Part shown: positions 46,102-56,001 of the stretch, one piece after another
Layout: each line of letters opens with the position of its first letter
How positions within the stretch are numbered: the stretch's first letter is position 1
Assembly (NCBI GenBank): GCA_949752735.1
Contig: OX457042.1
Location: 25,946,612-26,010,611 of the forward strand
DNA: 64,000 nucleotides
DNA from: Lumbricus terrestris
Taxonomy: Eukaryota > Annelida > Clitellata > Crassiclitellata > Lumbricidae
Reading direction: 5' to 3'
Notes under the pieces: generated by a model
Databases searched by the model: none
Seen by the model: only the letters and a program-made list of their open reading frames with translations
Told to the model about the DNA's origin: nothing
Made by a program: the position numbers and the translations under genes

Positions 46102-46242
46102 ATGAAGAGATGGTTGGATGAGGTACAGGAAAAGTCTGGCATGAGCCTGGAGCAGCTAAGAGAGGCGACAAGAGAGAGGAGACACGGGAGAGGATACATC
46201 AAAACTGTCGCCAGAGTTCCAAGAGCTGACGGCACCAGGTGA
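46102..46242 (+). pseudogene. LINE polymerase C-terminal fragment
   Basis: The 46-codon frame has RWLDEVQEKSGMSLEQLREA, then TRERRHGRGY and VARVPRADGTR plus stop. The pattern RW-D-x-x-x-TG-x-x-L-x-x-L-x-x-x-x-x-DR-x-x-WR-x-x-V-x-x-x-x-R-x-DGT near a stop is typical of RTE- or related non-LTR polymerase ends. The WR is replaced (GRG). Only this scrap is visible. Confidence 0.55.
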
Positions 46243-46669
46243 CCAGGTACTAAAATAGTGATAATCAAGATATATCTAAATATATTATATATATGTATAT
46301 ATAATGTATGTTGTATCATAGTCAATTTCCGGGTCATTCGCTAGATGGCAGGACTGAGCTAGCGAAAGCCGAATTTGGTGGCAGCAATGTTTACCTCCGA
46401 TACCAACTGACTTCAAGGGAGCAAAAGCAGGCCTGCACACGAAGGCATACGCGGGTATAAGCCTACAGCATAATTATATATGCTCACAAAGAATTCAATG
46501 AAAAAATGTGCGCGAAATGAAATTACGAGCAGAAAGCATTCGAAAATGGCGGAAAGTAGTGGTTTTTGGACTGTCGTGAACGGTGAACGTATTAAGAAAA
46601 ATGGGCGATGACTAGAAGAAGGTCGTCTGAACATTTCGGCCCAAAAGAAGTCGACTTTTTTTCCGTCCG

Positions 46670-46707
46670 GCGTGTACTCACCTCAAAATTTACCAGTACG
46701 GTTCTTA
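46670..46707 (-). mobile_element. Fragment of the 41897 MITE family (minus)
   Basis: GTGTACTCACCTCAAAATTT followed by ACCAGTAC is the reverse complement of the left end of the 41897 element. Upstream, GGTCGTCTGAACATTT at 46621 is the shared internal motif. Confidence 0.65.
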
Positions 46708-46949
46708 GCAAAAGGGTCGCCACCCTCACCATTATAATAGCGACAATAGGCTACAATACAAAGGTTAGATTATACCGGTACTTAAACATGTCGTTCGACT
46801 GCTGACACTGTAACAACAACATGCTTAGTAACCAACTTGAAATCAATAAATGAATTGAAGAAATTGAATATTATTAGAGCCTATAATGTTGAGTCTGTTG
46901 GACAGATGACCCATAGGTGGCTGCTCCTAGGTTGGTATATATTGTGTGC

Positions 46950-47022
46950 GGCCTTGTGGCCTAATGGATAAGGCGTTGGCCTCCGGAGCCAGAGATTGTG
47001 GGTTCAAGTCCCACCAAGGTCG
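46950..47022 (+). tRNA. tRNA-Arg (anticodon CCG)
   Basis: 73 nt. The acceptor stem GGCCTTG pairs fully with CAAGGTC (one G-T), followed by discriminator G. The D arm is GCCT-AATGGATA-AGGC. The anticodon arm is TTGGC-CTCCGGA-GCCAG with anticodon CCG. The T arm contains GGTTCAAGTCC, a perfect B-box. TTTT at 47034-47037 gives a Pol III terminator 12 nt downstream. No intron. Full stem pairing and the terminator favour a real gene over SINE debris, although a tRNA-like SINE starts 19 bases on. Confidence 0.85.
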
Positions 47023-47033
47023 AAGGTGTTCAA

Positions 47034-47037
47034 TTTT
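47034..47037 (+). terminator. Pol III oligo-T terminator
   Basis: Four T residues after the tRNA-Arg 3' end. Confidence 0.6.
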
Positions 47038-47040
47038 GGG

Positions 47041-47296
47041 GGGGGACCCGGTAGCGCAATGGATAACACGCTGGCGTAGAGTGCGAGAGGTAGTAGGTTC
47101 GAGCCCCCGTTGGGCGGATTTGCTTTGTAGGCTGCTATTAGCGCCGTGTAATTACAAAGCTGTCTGTTCAGTTAGTAGTTAAGTTTAGTTAAGATTAATG
47201 CATAACTTGTAAATGTAAAGCGCAGTGCGTCTTGCAGGCGCTTAATTAAAGAAAAGATATTATATCATTGTTATTATTATTATTATTATTATTTTT
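47041..47296 (+). mobile_element. Second SINE family, tRNA-like head, (ATT)n tail
   Basis: The head GACCCGGTAGCGCAATGGAT and B-box AGGTTCGAGCCCCC are tRNA-like, but the acceptor and T stems do not pair. The body includes TGTAAAGCGCAGTGCGTCTT. The tail has AAAGAAAAG followed by (ATT)n. It differs from the main SINE (no CCTTGGGCAAGTC block, no GGGAGCGCCTCTGAG tail), so it is a separate family. Confidence 0.65.
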
Positions 47297-47381
47297 TACC
47301 CGAGGTATTTATGATCCCTCAGGTGCTCAAAAAATTATCCGGAGATGGTATTGGTGTTACTCTGGAACGGCCTCTTAATTA

Positions 47382-47635
<254 letters not shown>

Positions 47636-47639
47636 GTTA

Positions 47640-48580
47640 ATCAGCCACTTCGTAGTATGTTTAAGACAATCGATCCAGCAATTGGAATTGAGCATCTGAT
47701 TAATGAACCTTTGGTTGTCATAGGACATCTGCATCGTGCATGCATCGTACGAAAGACATAACCATGCAGCAGCATTACAGTGCGAATTCATGCCCTAAGC
47801 TGAACTGACCTAATCCAGTGCATCATCTCTCTCTCTTGTTCTTACCGGTCAGGCGGTCACCCTCCCAACCTGACTGACATCTCACCTAAACCTCCCTCTG
47901 ACTTGCCCTCTAAATCAGCTTCCTTATAATATACTCGAACGGCAATTATCGCCAATGCAATGTCCAATGTCCAGTCTGGTTGGTCCCTGACATCTTATTC
48001 CTTTTCTTGGTCAAAGATTGATCTCTAATGGACGATGAAACGCCGGTCAGCGGGGGTTTACGCAATTGGACTTTCTGTTTGATGTCGATATAGAATCGAT
48101 CTAAATTCGGCAAAAATTCGGGGGGGGGGAGCAATTCCAGGCAGTCTTCGGCATCTCCAGATCATAGTCCGATGGAAAAACTTGGCTCATAAATAAACTG
48201 CTCAAAAAGTTCGCACGCTATCCCGGGGATTGAAATATGACGTCTAGGTAATGATCATAGACTCTGCTCTCGCTCACTGTATACAGTCAATGGCTTCCCG
48301 ATGTTGAGTAAATCGACGATTGCTTTGTGATCTATATTCGCAGTTAATAACTTAATAGTATCTTAATGAAGGTATAACTGGGATTTAGATTCAAGACGTT
48401 GATGCCGAATTTTATTTACGTGATAGGTGAAATGAGTCATCGACCACCGCATTCGACCTTTTTATTATTTTAGACCGTCAATATTAACGCATTGGGAATA
48501 TCGACTGAAAAACACCGAACCGTCCGACCATGTTCATAAAGTCGACGACATCCGAGTGTCATATAAATCGGTCGTGAAGG
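47640..48580. other. Unique-looking spacer
   Basis: No gene recognised. A G homopolymer lies near 48121. Confidence 0.3.
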
Positions 48581-48582
48581 GT

Positions 48583-48627
48583 GATAGTTGTTGGGGACTT
48601 GTATCATAAAAGTTCCCAACAACTATC
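48583..48627. repeat. 18-bp inverted repeat (hairpin)
   Basis: GATAGTTGTTGGGGACTT at 48583-48600 and AAGTTCCCAACAACTATC at 48610-48627 are complementary with one mismatch, around a 9-nt loop. Confidence 0.9.
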
Positions 48628-49039
48628 TCTCTCATTGGCAGAGAGATATGCACCAACAGCAGATCGGGGAACATCGATCGTGGACTATATACAGTAACCT
48701 ACAATACATGTACATTCGTCGACCGGTAGGGCATTGGATACACAGACTGCCCCACTCACCACCCCGTCGACCGAGTCGGTCTTTACGGAATGACAGAAAT
48801 CCCTGGACTTGGGCATACAGTAGATGAGTCGGGGTGATGCTTTATCAGGTGTGTTTTAGTGATCATGATAATTATTTCAAGATTGTAACTTATCAATTTA
48901 ACCAGTCATTGATCTAGAGTATTCGACTTTGCAAAGATCGAGCACACACACGAGTGCAGTTCCGACTGGATTTCTGAGGACACCGTGGGTCTTGTCATTC
49001 CAAAATTCCGTAGTAAAGACTCTCGCCTTAGTCTGTTCC

Positions 49040-49280
49040 AAAGCTTTTTATCGTACTGTTCTTGGCAAAATGTGCAGTTCTAAATGGATTTTAGCAGTAG
49101 AAAAAGCACTTCTGTGGAATTGTCTTGTCTTGTCTTGTCTTTAACCATCCTCGATTCGAGGGTTGGTCGCTTCATGGACATGCCTTCGCCACTTTTTGTG
49201 GAATTGGAAATCGTGAAAAAGGCCATTGTCATGCAAATAAGGTCATATTATTATTGACATTATACTAATTTCATTGGAGG
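49040..49280. mobile_element. Fragment related to the CAGGGC MITE family
   Basis: AAAATGTGCAGTTCTAAATG then AAAGCACTTCTGTGGAATTG, interrupted by a short (TCTTG)n run at about 49119-49140, and later TTATTATTGACATTATAC as at 26.93 kb. Confidence 0.55.
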
Positions 49281-50610
49281 AAGAATAAACATCATAAACA
49301 TTTTTTTTATATGAAAAAGTTATCACAAAATTCATTAGATCGAAATGGAAGGACCACGAAAGATAAAAACAAAAAGTCATCAGAAAAATCAGAGGAAAGG
49401 AAACTTTATCATAGAGGACTGAAGGGAAAAGAAGACATTGTGCAGCTCTAAAGAAATTCTTTTGAGAAAGCCCTGGACTCTGTTCCGCCGAACAGCCGAC
49501 CGTTGCAGAAAGAGACACTGCAGGATTGGAATTGGCCACGTCATATATCATATAATTATGCTTTGATCCATCGTATATCAACCTGCCGCTATAGAAGTCA
49601 TCGGATCAGATTAAACTTGTTGCACAGAGGTCTGTGAATTTGATTATCTACGAAAGTCTTTGGATCAGATTAGATTAGATTTTTTGATTAGATTAACTAT
49701 AGCATTTAAGTAGTTTCCAGTGTTTAGCGACATCTTCCGGCTGCTGTCAGATTCGTTGATGTCAACTTCGTTATTCCAACCTTGCCTGACTTTCATATTC
49801 CAACCCAATCAGAACAGACTTTTTGCTATCACAACTTTAACCAGCTTCACAAAATCAATGTAATAAAATGCTCGCATATTGCTTTACAGGTTAAATACGA
49901 CCCTTACTTAGATCGACTCAATACGTAGCGTCGTAGCCACATTATTGCATCCCAATAGCAGACACTAGTTATTATCAAGTGAGCTTTCGACATAGACAAA
50001 TAACTCTAAATGGGCGTCAGGGTAGATTAATTAGATAATTGTGCGCAATCGACGGCCAACAATATTTCCGGCTTTTTACGGAAATAAACGAAAGCCGAGA
50101 CGTCCTGCGCATGCGAACAAGGCACGCCGTATACGCACTTCCGTTCTATGATCCATGGCTTCATATTTACACGGTTCTGCATCCGGTCACGTGACCGGAC
50201 TTGCATGTCCCTCCTCTTTCGGTTTGGCGATTGCATCCGGAAAGATGAATCTCCAAGGACGTTCAACCTTGAAGTAATCGACCTTTGTGAAGGTCACGGG
50301 ACTTGTGATGAAAACGACGTGACTAAATGATGAAATAATAATAATGATCCGCATGAAATTCTCATGGTATTGTACGTGCTTAGGAATTAGGCGACGCTCT
50401 AGAATGCCAGAAAACTATTCTATGCGTGTTGTCATTCGAAGGCATTGAATCTGTAAATGATCCAGAAAACTATAATTATAGAAGATAACTCAAGTTCCAA
50501 AACCAATTTTCTACCAATCGCTGAACCCTGAATTAAAACAAACCCTATAATAGGCTAAGTTAACAGTGACGAGACTGGGCGGTGTTGGGAAAAAATTTGT
50601 GGTAGGACGT
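49281..50610. other. Unique-looking spacer
   Basis: No gene recognised. TTAGATTAGATT-type short repeats near 49660-49690. Confidence 0.3.
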
Positions 50611-50615
50611 GTGAT

Positions 50616-50669
50616 GGGCGCCCTGTTGGCTGCCGACAATTAAATTCGACTCATGTAATAACTTGTGAT
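50616..50669. repeat. Interspersed repeat, copy 2 (54 bp)
   Basis: Partner of 13314-13367. The foldback element is inserted 27 bases downstream. Confidence 0.75.
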
Positions 50670-50696
50670 CATCCGTTCGTACCATGAATTGTGAAC

Positions 50697-51396
50697 GGTA
50701 TCCGGACTTTACCCCCCGGCCCATTACCCCCCTGCCATTTCCCCCCTGCCATTACCCCCCGCCCATTACCCCCCGTAGGACATTACCCCCTGTCATTACC
50801 CCCCGGTCTGCTTACATTTGGGGTTAGTTTATGTACGTATGTTTTGTATGTATGTATGTATGCATGCATGTATGTATGTATGTACGAGGGTGTTCGGTTC
50901 ATAAAGCTTCTATTTCTCGCTCGCTATTCTCGTCAATCCAGCTTCTATTTCACATATAAAAATACCTTCATCCAGCTTTTATTTCTCATGCGTTATTTTT
51001 GTCAATCCGATTGTGACGCATTGAGAAATGGAATCTGGATGATGGTTTTTTACAGGTGAATTAGAAGCTCGAATGACGAAAATAAAGCATGAGAAATAAG
51101 AGCTGGATGAAGGTATTTCTATGTCTGAAATAGAAGCTGGATTGACGAAAATAACGAGCGAGAAATAGAAGCTGGATGAAGGTATTTATAGGTATGAAAT
51201 AGAAGCTGGATTGAAAAATTCGCAAACAAACATACATACATACATATATACATACATACATAAACTAGCCCCAAATGTAAGCAGACCGGGGGGGTAATGA
51301 CAGGGGGTAATGTCCTACGGGGGGTAATGGGCGGGGGGTAATGGCAGGGGGGAAATGGCAGGGGGGTAATGGGCCGGGGGGTAAAGTCCTAGACCC
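50697..51396. mobile_element. Foldback (long inverted repeat) element, 9-bp TSD
   Basis: 700 bp, almost entirely two inverted arms. The outer arms (about 135 bases) are C-rich on the left, with TTACCCCCC units from GGACTTTACCCCCCGGCCC to GTTAGTTTATGTACGTATG, and nearly perfectly complementary on the right. The inner arms carry tandem units of about 70 bases with ATCCAGCTTCTATTTC, two on the left and three or more on the right, again complementary. The flanks ATTGTGAAC (50688-50696 and 51397-51405) are identical 9-mers. No coding capacity. The structure matches foldback elements (Drosophila FB, sea urchin TU); 9-bp duplications also fit Mutator-like elements. Confidence 0.9.
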
Positions 51397-51405
51397 ATTG
51401 TGAAC

Positions 51406-51680
51406 ATACTGCGAGGTGTCGGTCCCCCTGCTTTGGGTAGGCCCCGGTAGGGGATTCCGGTTTTGGGTCGACCCAACACTGCTACGAATTCAAGGCCTGT
51501 TGAGTTAACAGGGCGCAGACGCCGTATAGCGTTTCAACGGCCAGCAGAACGAAGTCATGCTTGCCAGACTATAAGGGACTGATATTTTTGATTTTGTTTC
51601 TGTTGCCCGCAATTTATGGTGCTGTTCAAGCATGCGTCTATTATTAACGTCTGTTCATTAGGCCTATTGTTGTCGTTGCT
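51406..51680. other. Unique-looking spacer
   Basis: Contains GGCCTGTTGAGTTAACAGGG, an imperfect palindrome near 51494. No gene. Confidence 0.3.
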
Positions 51681-51684
51681 GTTG

Positions 51685-51697
51685 TTATTATTATTAA

Positions 51698-51750
<53 letters not shown>
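51685..51750. repeat. (ATT)n microsatellite
   Basis: TTA units with one ATA interruption. Confidence 0.9.
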
Positions 51751-51751
<1 letters not shown>

Positions 51752-52238
51752 CACTATCAGGCTTTACGTACATACTTACTGAAGCTAATTAACGTCGAAG
51801 CTGGACAAGCGGCAAAGATGCACGTGATAAAAATCGGCGCCGTCACTGGATGCTGAGTGATGACGTCACTTTGCGAAACAAACGTTCCTGTTGGCAACAT
51901 TATTTTGCAGGGCATTTGTGACTTTTGTATATAGTAGACCGACGTGTATTTGGTTGAAGTTGTTTTTAGAATGTTCGTTTGAAAAGTTCGAATTTGGATT
52001 TATTTTCTACAGATATTTTGCAGAAATGATAAAGCTGATACTCAGAAATAAGTTTGATAATAATCAGAATTAAGATGATGATAAAGTGATTAACATTGCA
52101 AAGGTATTATATTATGATCGTCTGTTTTCAAAAAATTCGAAGTTAAGGAACTGACTGGACGAAAGGAATGACGGATGAAGTTTGACTGGTAAGCTATTGC
52201 TGCCTATTTCGATAGCTTAATAACAGATTAGATCTTTC

Positions 52239-52408
52239 CAGTGGCGTAACAATAGGGTAGACTGGGTAGACAAAGTCTAGGGGCCCCCGAGTGTAGAGGC
52301 CCCAGAGGGGCCCCCGAGTTCCTATAGTTATGCCACTGTAAGTGATAATACATTTCAATATTCACATTTTGTCTAGTAGGGGCCCTCGAGTTCCTAGTTA
52401 CGCCACTG
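52239..52408. mobile_element. hAT-like MITE, 170 bp, perfect TSD
   Basis: The left end CAGTGGCGTAACAATAGGG and right end CTAGTTACGCCACTG are inverted. The flanks GATCTTTC at 52231-52238 and 52409-52416 are identical. GGGGCCC(CC)GAGTTCCTA occurs twice inside. Its termini resemble those of the 19312 element. Confidence 0.93.
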
Positions 52409-52652
52409 GATCTTTCACCACAAAATAGTAAACGAATATAGATTTTAAATGCTTAGCAGAAATTTGAATGAACTATTTACACAGAGACTCAGTGCATCTA
52501 CTTTAAACTATGTAGGTCGAGCTGTGATTGTAATGTGTAAACTGTTCTCGTCTATATTGAAGAAAACTCTCACATGTTCTCTTTTTATCTGACTAAAATA
52601 AAACCACAATCGAACAGAATGGTCTTCAAAGGCTTGCGAAAATAGATGCAGG

Positions 52653-52797
52653 CATAGGCGCAACCACCCTATGGGACCCACGGGACGCGTCCCCCAACTT
52701 TTAAGTGGTCCCCTAACTTTATTATTATGGTCCCCCCAACTTTTAGGACGTGATTCATTATGGTACCCCCAACTTTTAGGACATGATTGCACCTATG
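52653..52797. mobile_element. MITE, 145 bp, perfect 8-bp TSD
   Basis: The left end CATAGGCGCAACC and right end, inverted, CATAGGTGCAATC. The flanks GATGCAGG (52645-52652 and 52798-52805) are identical. CCCCCAACTTTTA is repeated three times inside. The 8-bp duplication suggests hAT mobilisation. Confidence 0.92.
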
Positions 52798-52805
52798 GAT
52801 GCAGG

Positions 52806-53150
52806 CATTGCGAATGCAGCGAGTATAATTATATCAAATCAAATTTAAATTTTTAAATTTTTGTCAGCAACGCATTAAATCAAGAACTGTTGAAGACATA
52901 AAAGGTTACAAATATCGATCTAAGACTTAATAAAGCAATACGCAAGTGATCTTCGTAATAGTTTGGGTCTATATTTGGTTGCACCGGAGAGGGGCGCAGG
53001 TGGACGATGGACACATATACCGACATAAAACAAGCTATGTATTTTTACAAATTAACAAACTATATGCAAATTTTTTTATTAAGATTTAATTTTAGAAACT
53101 TTTTGATTAATGGAAATTTGTCCCGAACCGGGGATTTGATGATTGACGTA
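52806..53150. other. AT-rich spacer
   Basis: No gene or element recognised. Confidence 0.3.
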
Positions 53151-53154
53151 CGGA

Positions 53155-53262
53155 ATGTATATATATATATGTATATGTGTATATGTATATGTGTATATGT
53201 ATATATGTATATGTATATATGTATATGTATATATGTATATGTATATAGGTATATGTATATAT
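53155..53262. repeat. (GTATAT)n microsatellite
   Basis: GTATAT, GTATATGT and TA units. Confidence 0.9.
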
Positions 53263-53955
53263 CACTGTAGACGGACAAACTGGATATAGTTGGACTGAGA
53301 TTCGGAACAGCGTCATCGTTCGAAACAACGAATTTTACGGTGACTATATCTGTATCTGTATCGCTCAGTTTTATTTCTGATTAGAGTTATTCATTTGTCT
53401 GTTATGGTTCAGTATGAAATTGACGATGTGAGGTCGTGTGAAGATGTTTGACCTCGAGTCAGAATCGCAGCCTGAATTAGGCCTATTGTTTGAGACTTGA
53501 GAGTAAGCCTTAGCCTGCGCAAATACAGTCGCGTTTAATAGGTAGGGCCTAATGCAAGGATCGTTCATACACAGGACCGGGATTTTCTTATAATTATATG
53601 AGCGCATTGTTCAAGTTTTTGGACGATAGTAGGAGTTCCGGAAAATTACACATCTTATTTACAAAATAAAAGCATTAGATTGATTACATAGTCTATATGA
53701 AGGTATAGATTGACGAACAATTCTGTTTGCAGAGTAAAAAATGCTTTCGGAGATTCAAAGCATCACCTTTAGCGTTAGAAATGGAAATTTAAATGGGGCG
53801 ACATCTATCGTTGAGAGTGAAATGAAAGGCCACAAAATGCTCACGAGTTTCCAGTCCTCTAATATATAGCGAGTCCTTGCCATTGGTCTAATCATACGGT
53901 GGTTTTGTATCCATCGACGATGTGGTCTAAAGACACTTCGATGGCAAGTGATGGT
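53263..53955. other. Unique-looking spacer
   Basis: No gene recognised; it may include degraded LINE sequence upstream of the next feature. Confidence 0.3.
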
Positions 53956-53959
53956 CAAC

Positions 53960-54152
53960 GCATTGGTTCATCCCTATGGAATGGGCTTCCACCATCAGTT
54001 CGCTCTGCCATACTCTGGTAGTGTATCCTCGTCTTTCTCTCTTCTGAAACTTGCCTTTTTCCTCGGGGTTGAACGCACTGGGAGCGCTTCTGAAAGGCTC
54101 TTGCTGCGAGAAGCGCTCTATAAATGGTCAGATACAATACAATACAATACAG
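53960..54152 (+). mobile_element. CR1-like LINE 3' end with (ATACA)n tail
   Basis: The + frame from 53965 reads GSSLWNGLPPSVRSAILW and stop, the conserved LWNxLPxxxRS block near the C-terminus of CR1/L2-type polymerases. The 3' tail GGGAGCGCTTCTGA, then GCGAGAAGCGCTCTATAAATG, ends in tandem ATACA repeats. The tail is homologous to that of the SINEs in this window. Confidence 0.8.
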
Positions 54153-54159
54153 CGTAGGA

Positions 54160-54865
54160 ATCCAATCCGTCCTTGGCGAAAGCGCTGACAGAATCGAAAG
54201 GCGAACATAAAAGAAGAAGAACAATAATATTACGTAAGTTATGTAACCGGTGGGAACTCCCGATAATTGGCTGCGTGACCACGTGCTGTCGACCTGCTCA
54301 AGCGCCTCAAAGCACGATAAAGCACGAGGTAGAGGTGTCCCATGTTATATACAGCCCCAGCCATATGTCTTGCCATGGAAAGCTCCAAAGGAATGGAAAC
54401 GAAAAAGAGATGAGGTGACTATACCAGCTTTAACTATCCATCTATCGGTTGGAAATCGTCTTTTCATAGCCTACGTTAGGATTCCATTAGCCAACAGTGC
54501 AGCCTAGGTAAGGTCAGCGCCTAGCACTGTTCGCAATTAACTGGATTTAGTGTACGGACCTCTCTCTCTGTCCGCTGGTGCTCCAATGAAAGCTGGCAAC
54601 ATGGACAAAACATGGTGGTCAGAGTAGAGACGAAAAACGCACTCACTCGTCCATTAGCAGCGTCTAAGATCTACGGCTATTATCGGTTTAAAACATCTGA
54701 ACCGCCAGAGATACGAGAGCGCACCGGCAACATCGCTGCATAGTGTATAGGCATACAGTAAACTTTGTGACCTGTGCTCAAGATAGAGTTGTATACGTAC
54801 ATCTGTTATAAAGTTCACTGCTCCGGACAGGTTCTAACTTTGAATGTCGATGGCGTACCGTATCT
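54160..54865. other. Unique-looking spacer
   Basis: A frame of 85 codons at 54250-54507 (+) is unrecognised. No further support for a gene. Confidence 0.3.
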
Positions 54866-54869
54866 TTAG

Positions 54870-55036
54870 ATTTATATACGGCGTCTCTCGCGGAATGCCT
54901 ATTCAGAGGCGCTCTCTGAACCGAAACTCGGGGAAAAGGCGATGCCTTTAATGAATGAGACTGGTAGGATAAAACGAGTCATTAATTTAGCCCTCAGTGA
55001 AGGAGGAAGGTCATTCCAAATGGACGGACCAACCAC
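54870..55036 (-). mobile_element. CR1-like LINE 3' end (minus)
   Basis: The minus frame reads VGPSIWNDLPPSLRAKLMTR and then FILPVSFIKGIAF, the same WNxLPxxLR block as at 54.0 kb. It is followed by AGAGCGCCTCTGAATAGG and GCGAGAGACGCCGTATATAAA. Only the end is present. Confidence 0.8.
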
Positions 55037-55068
55037 AGCACCCCTAGCCCCCCCTAGCGCCGCCACTG
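55037..55068. mobile_element. Possible solo hAT-like end
   Basis: CCCTAGCGCCGCCACTG resembles the right end of the 26995 element (GGCGCCGCCACTG). No second end found. Confidence 0.3.
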
Positions 55069-55772
55069 GACAGCAAACATCCGATGTTGAGCAGGAGCAG
55101 TTCTGGTTCGAGCAACAAAAAGAGCAAGGCGATTTATAGGCAGAACGCAATGAGCGATATAAGGACGTGGGTAACGGTTTTTGCCGTCTCTCTGTCTCTG
55201 TAGGCCTATACCTCTTGTTGTGGATAGTCTCTGCCTCTGCCTCTGTGACGATGAAGAATTTTGAGGAACACGGTGGTAAAGTCTGCACCTTGTGTCCATA
55301 AAATTATTGTCACTGAGAAAACAGACAGACATAGAGGAACAGAACAGACATAGATAGAGAGAGACGGGAAGAGAGACAGGGAGAGATACGTGCAAAGAGA
55401 CACATACCTGTAATTATAAAGGCCTTTAATCGGGAATCTTAAGGTGGTTTCCCGTCGATTTTCTTTTGGTGTTTTTCAAACAGGGTTACGGTTACCTATA
55501 GTGAAGGCGTACATGTGTGTGGTGGGCATTTGGGGTCATCTAACTGAGATCTTCAGAGAGATTTGCTCCGCCATTTTCACCACGAAGCAGCACTAAAAAC
55601 TTAGACAATCGCATCATGCATAATTGCATATGCCTATTGCACAAGAAAGGCCATAAAGACAATCTGAAGTCCTAGTTCATGCACCTATGTATCTCATTTT
55701 AAGGTTCGTGAGCTTTAAATGTCCATATAGGTACTCACATACATAATCCTGCAACTCCGTCTCTAAAGACTT

Positions 55773-56001
55773 GTGGGGCGCGGTGGTGTAGTGGTGGCTT
55801 GGTTGCCTTGAAGCCGGAAGGTTCGAGGTTCGAATCCACCTCAAGTCGCCGCGTAGGGACCTTGGGTAAGTCCTTCACTCGCAATTGCTCAGCGTTTTGG
55901 CGTGAAACTGCGATGCAGTGTCCGCTCTGCAGACGGGAGCGCCTCTGAGTTGAGAGCTTGAAGGGGCGCTATAACAAGTGCACATACAAACAAACAAACA
56001 A
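55773..56001 (+). mobile_element. Full-length tRNA-derived SINE copy (reference)
   Basis: Best-preserved copy. Head GTGGGGCGCGGTGGTGTAGT, B-box GAGGTTCGAATCCACCTC, centre GTAGGGACCTTGGGTAAGTC, then TTCACTCGCAATTGCTCAGC and GGCGTGAAACTGCGATGCAG, tail GGGAGCGCCTCTGAGT and GAAGGGGCGCTATAACAAGT, ending in CACATACAAACAAACAAA. The head is tRNA-like with A- and B-boxes (Pol III). In other copies the centre reads GACCTTGGGCAAGT, identical over 14 bases to the CORE domain of MIR-type CORE-SINEs. The tail matches the local LINE ends. Confidence 0.95.
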
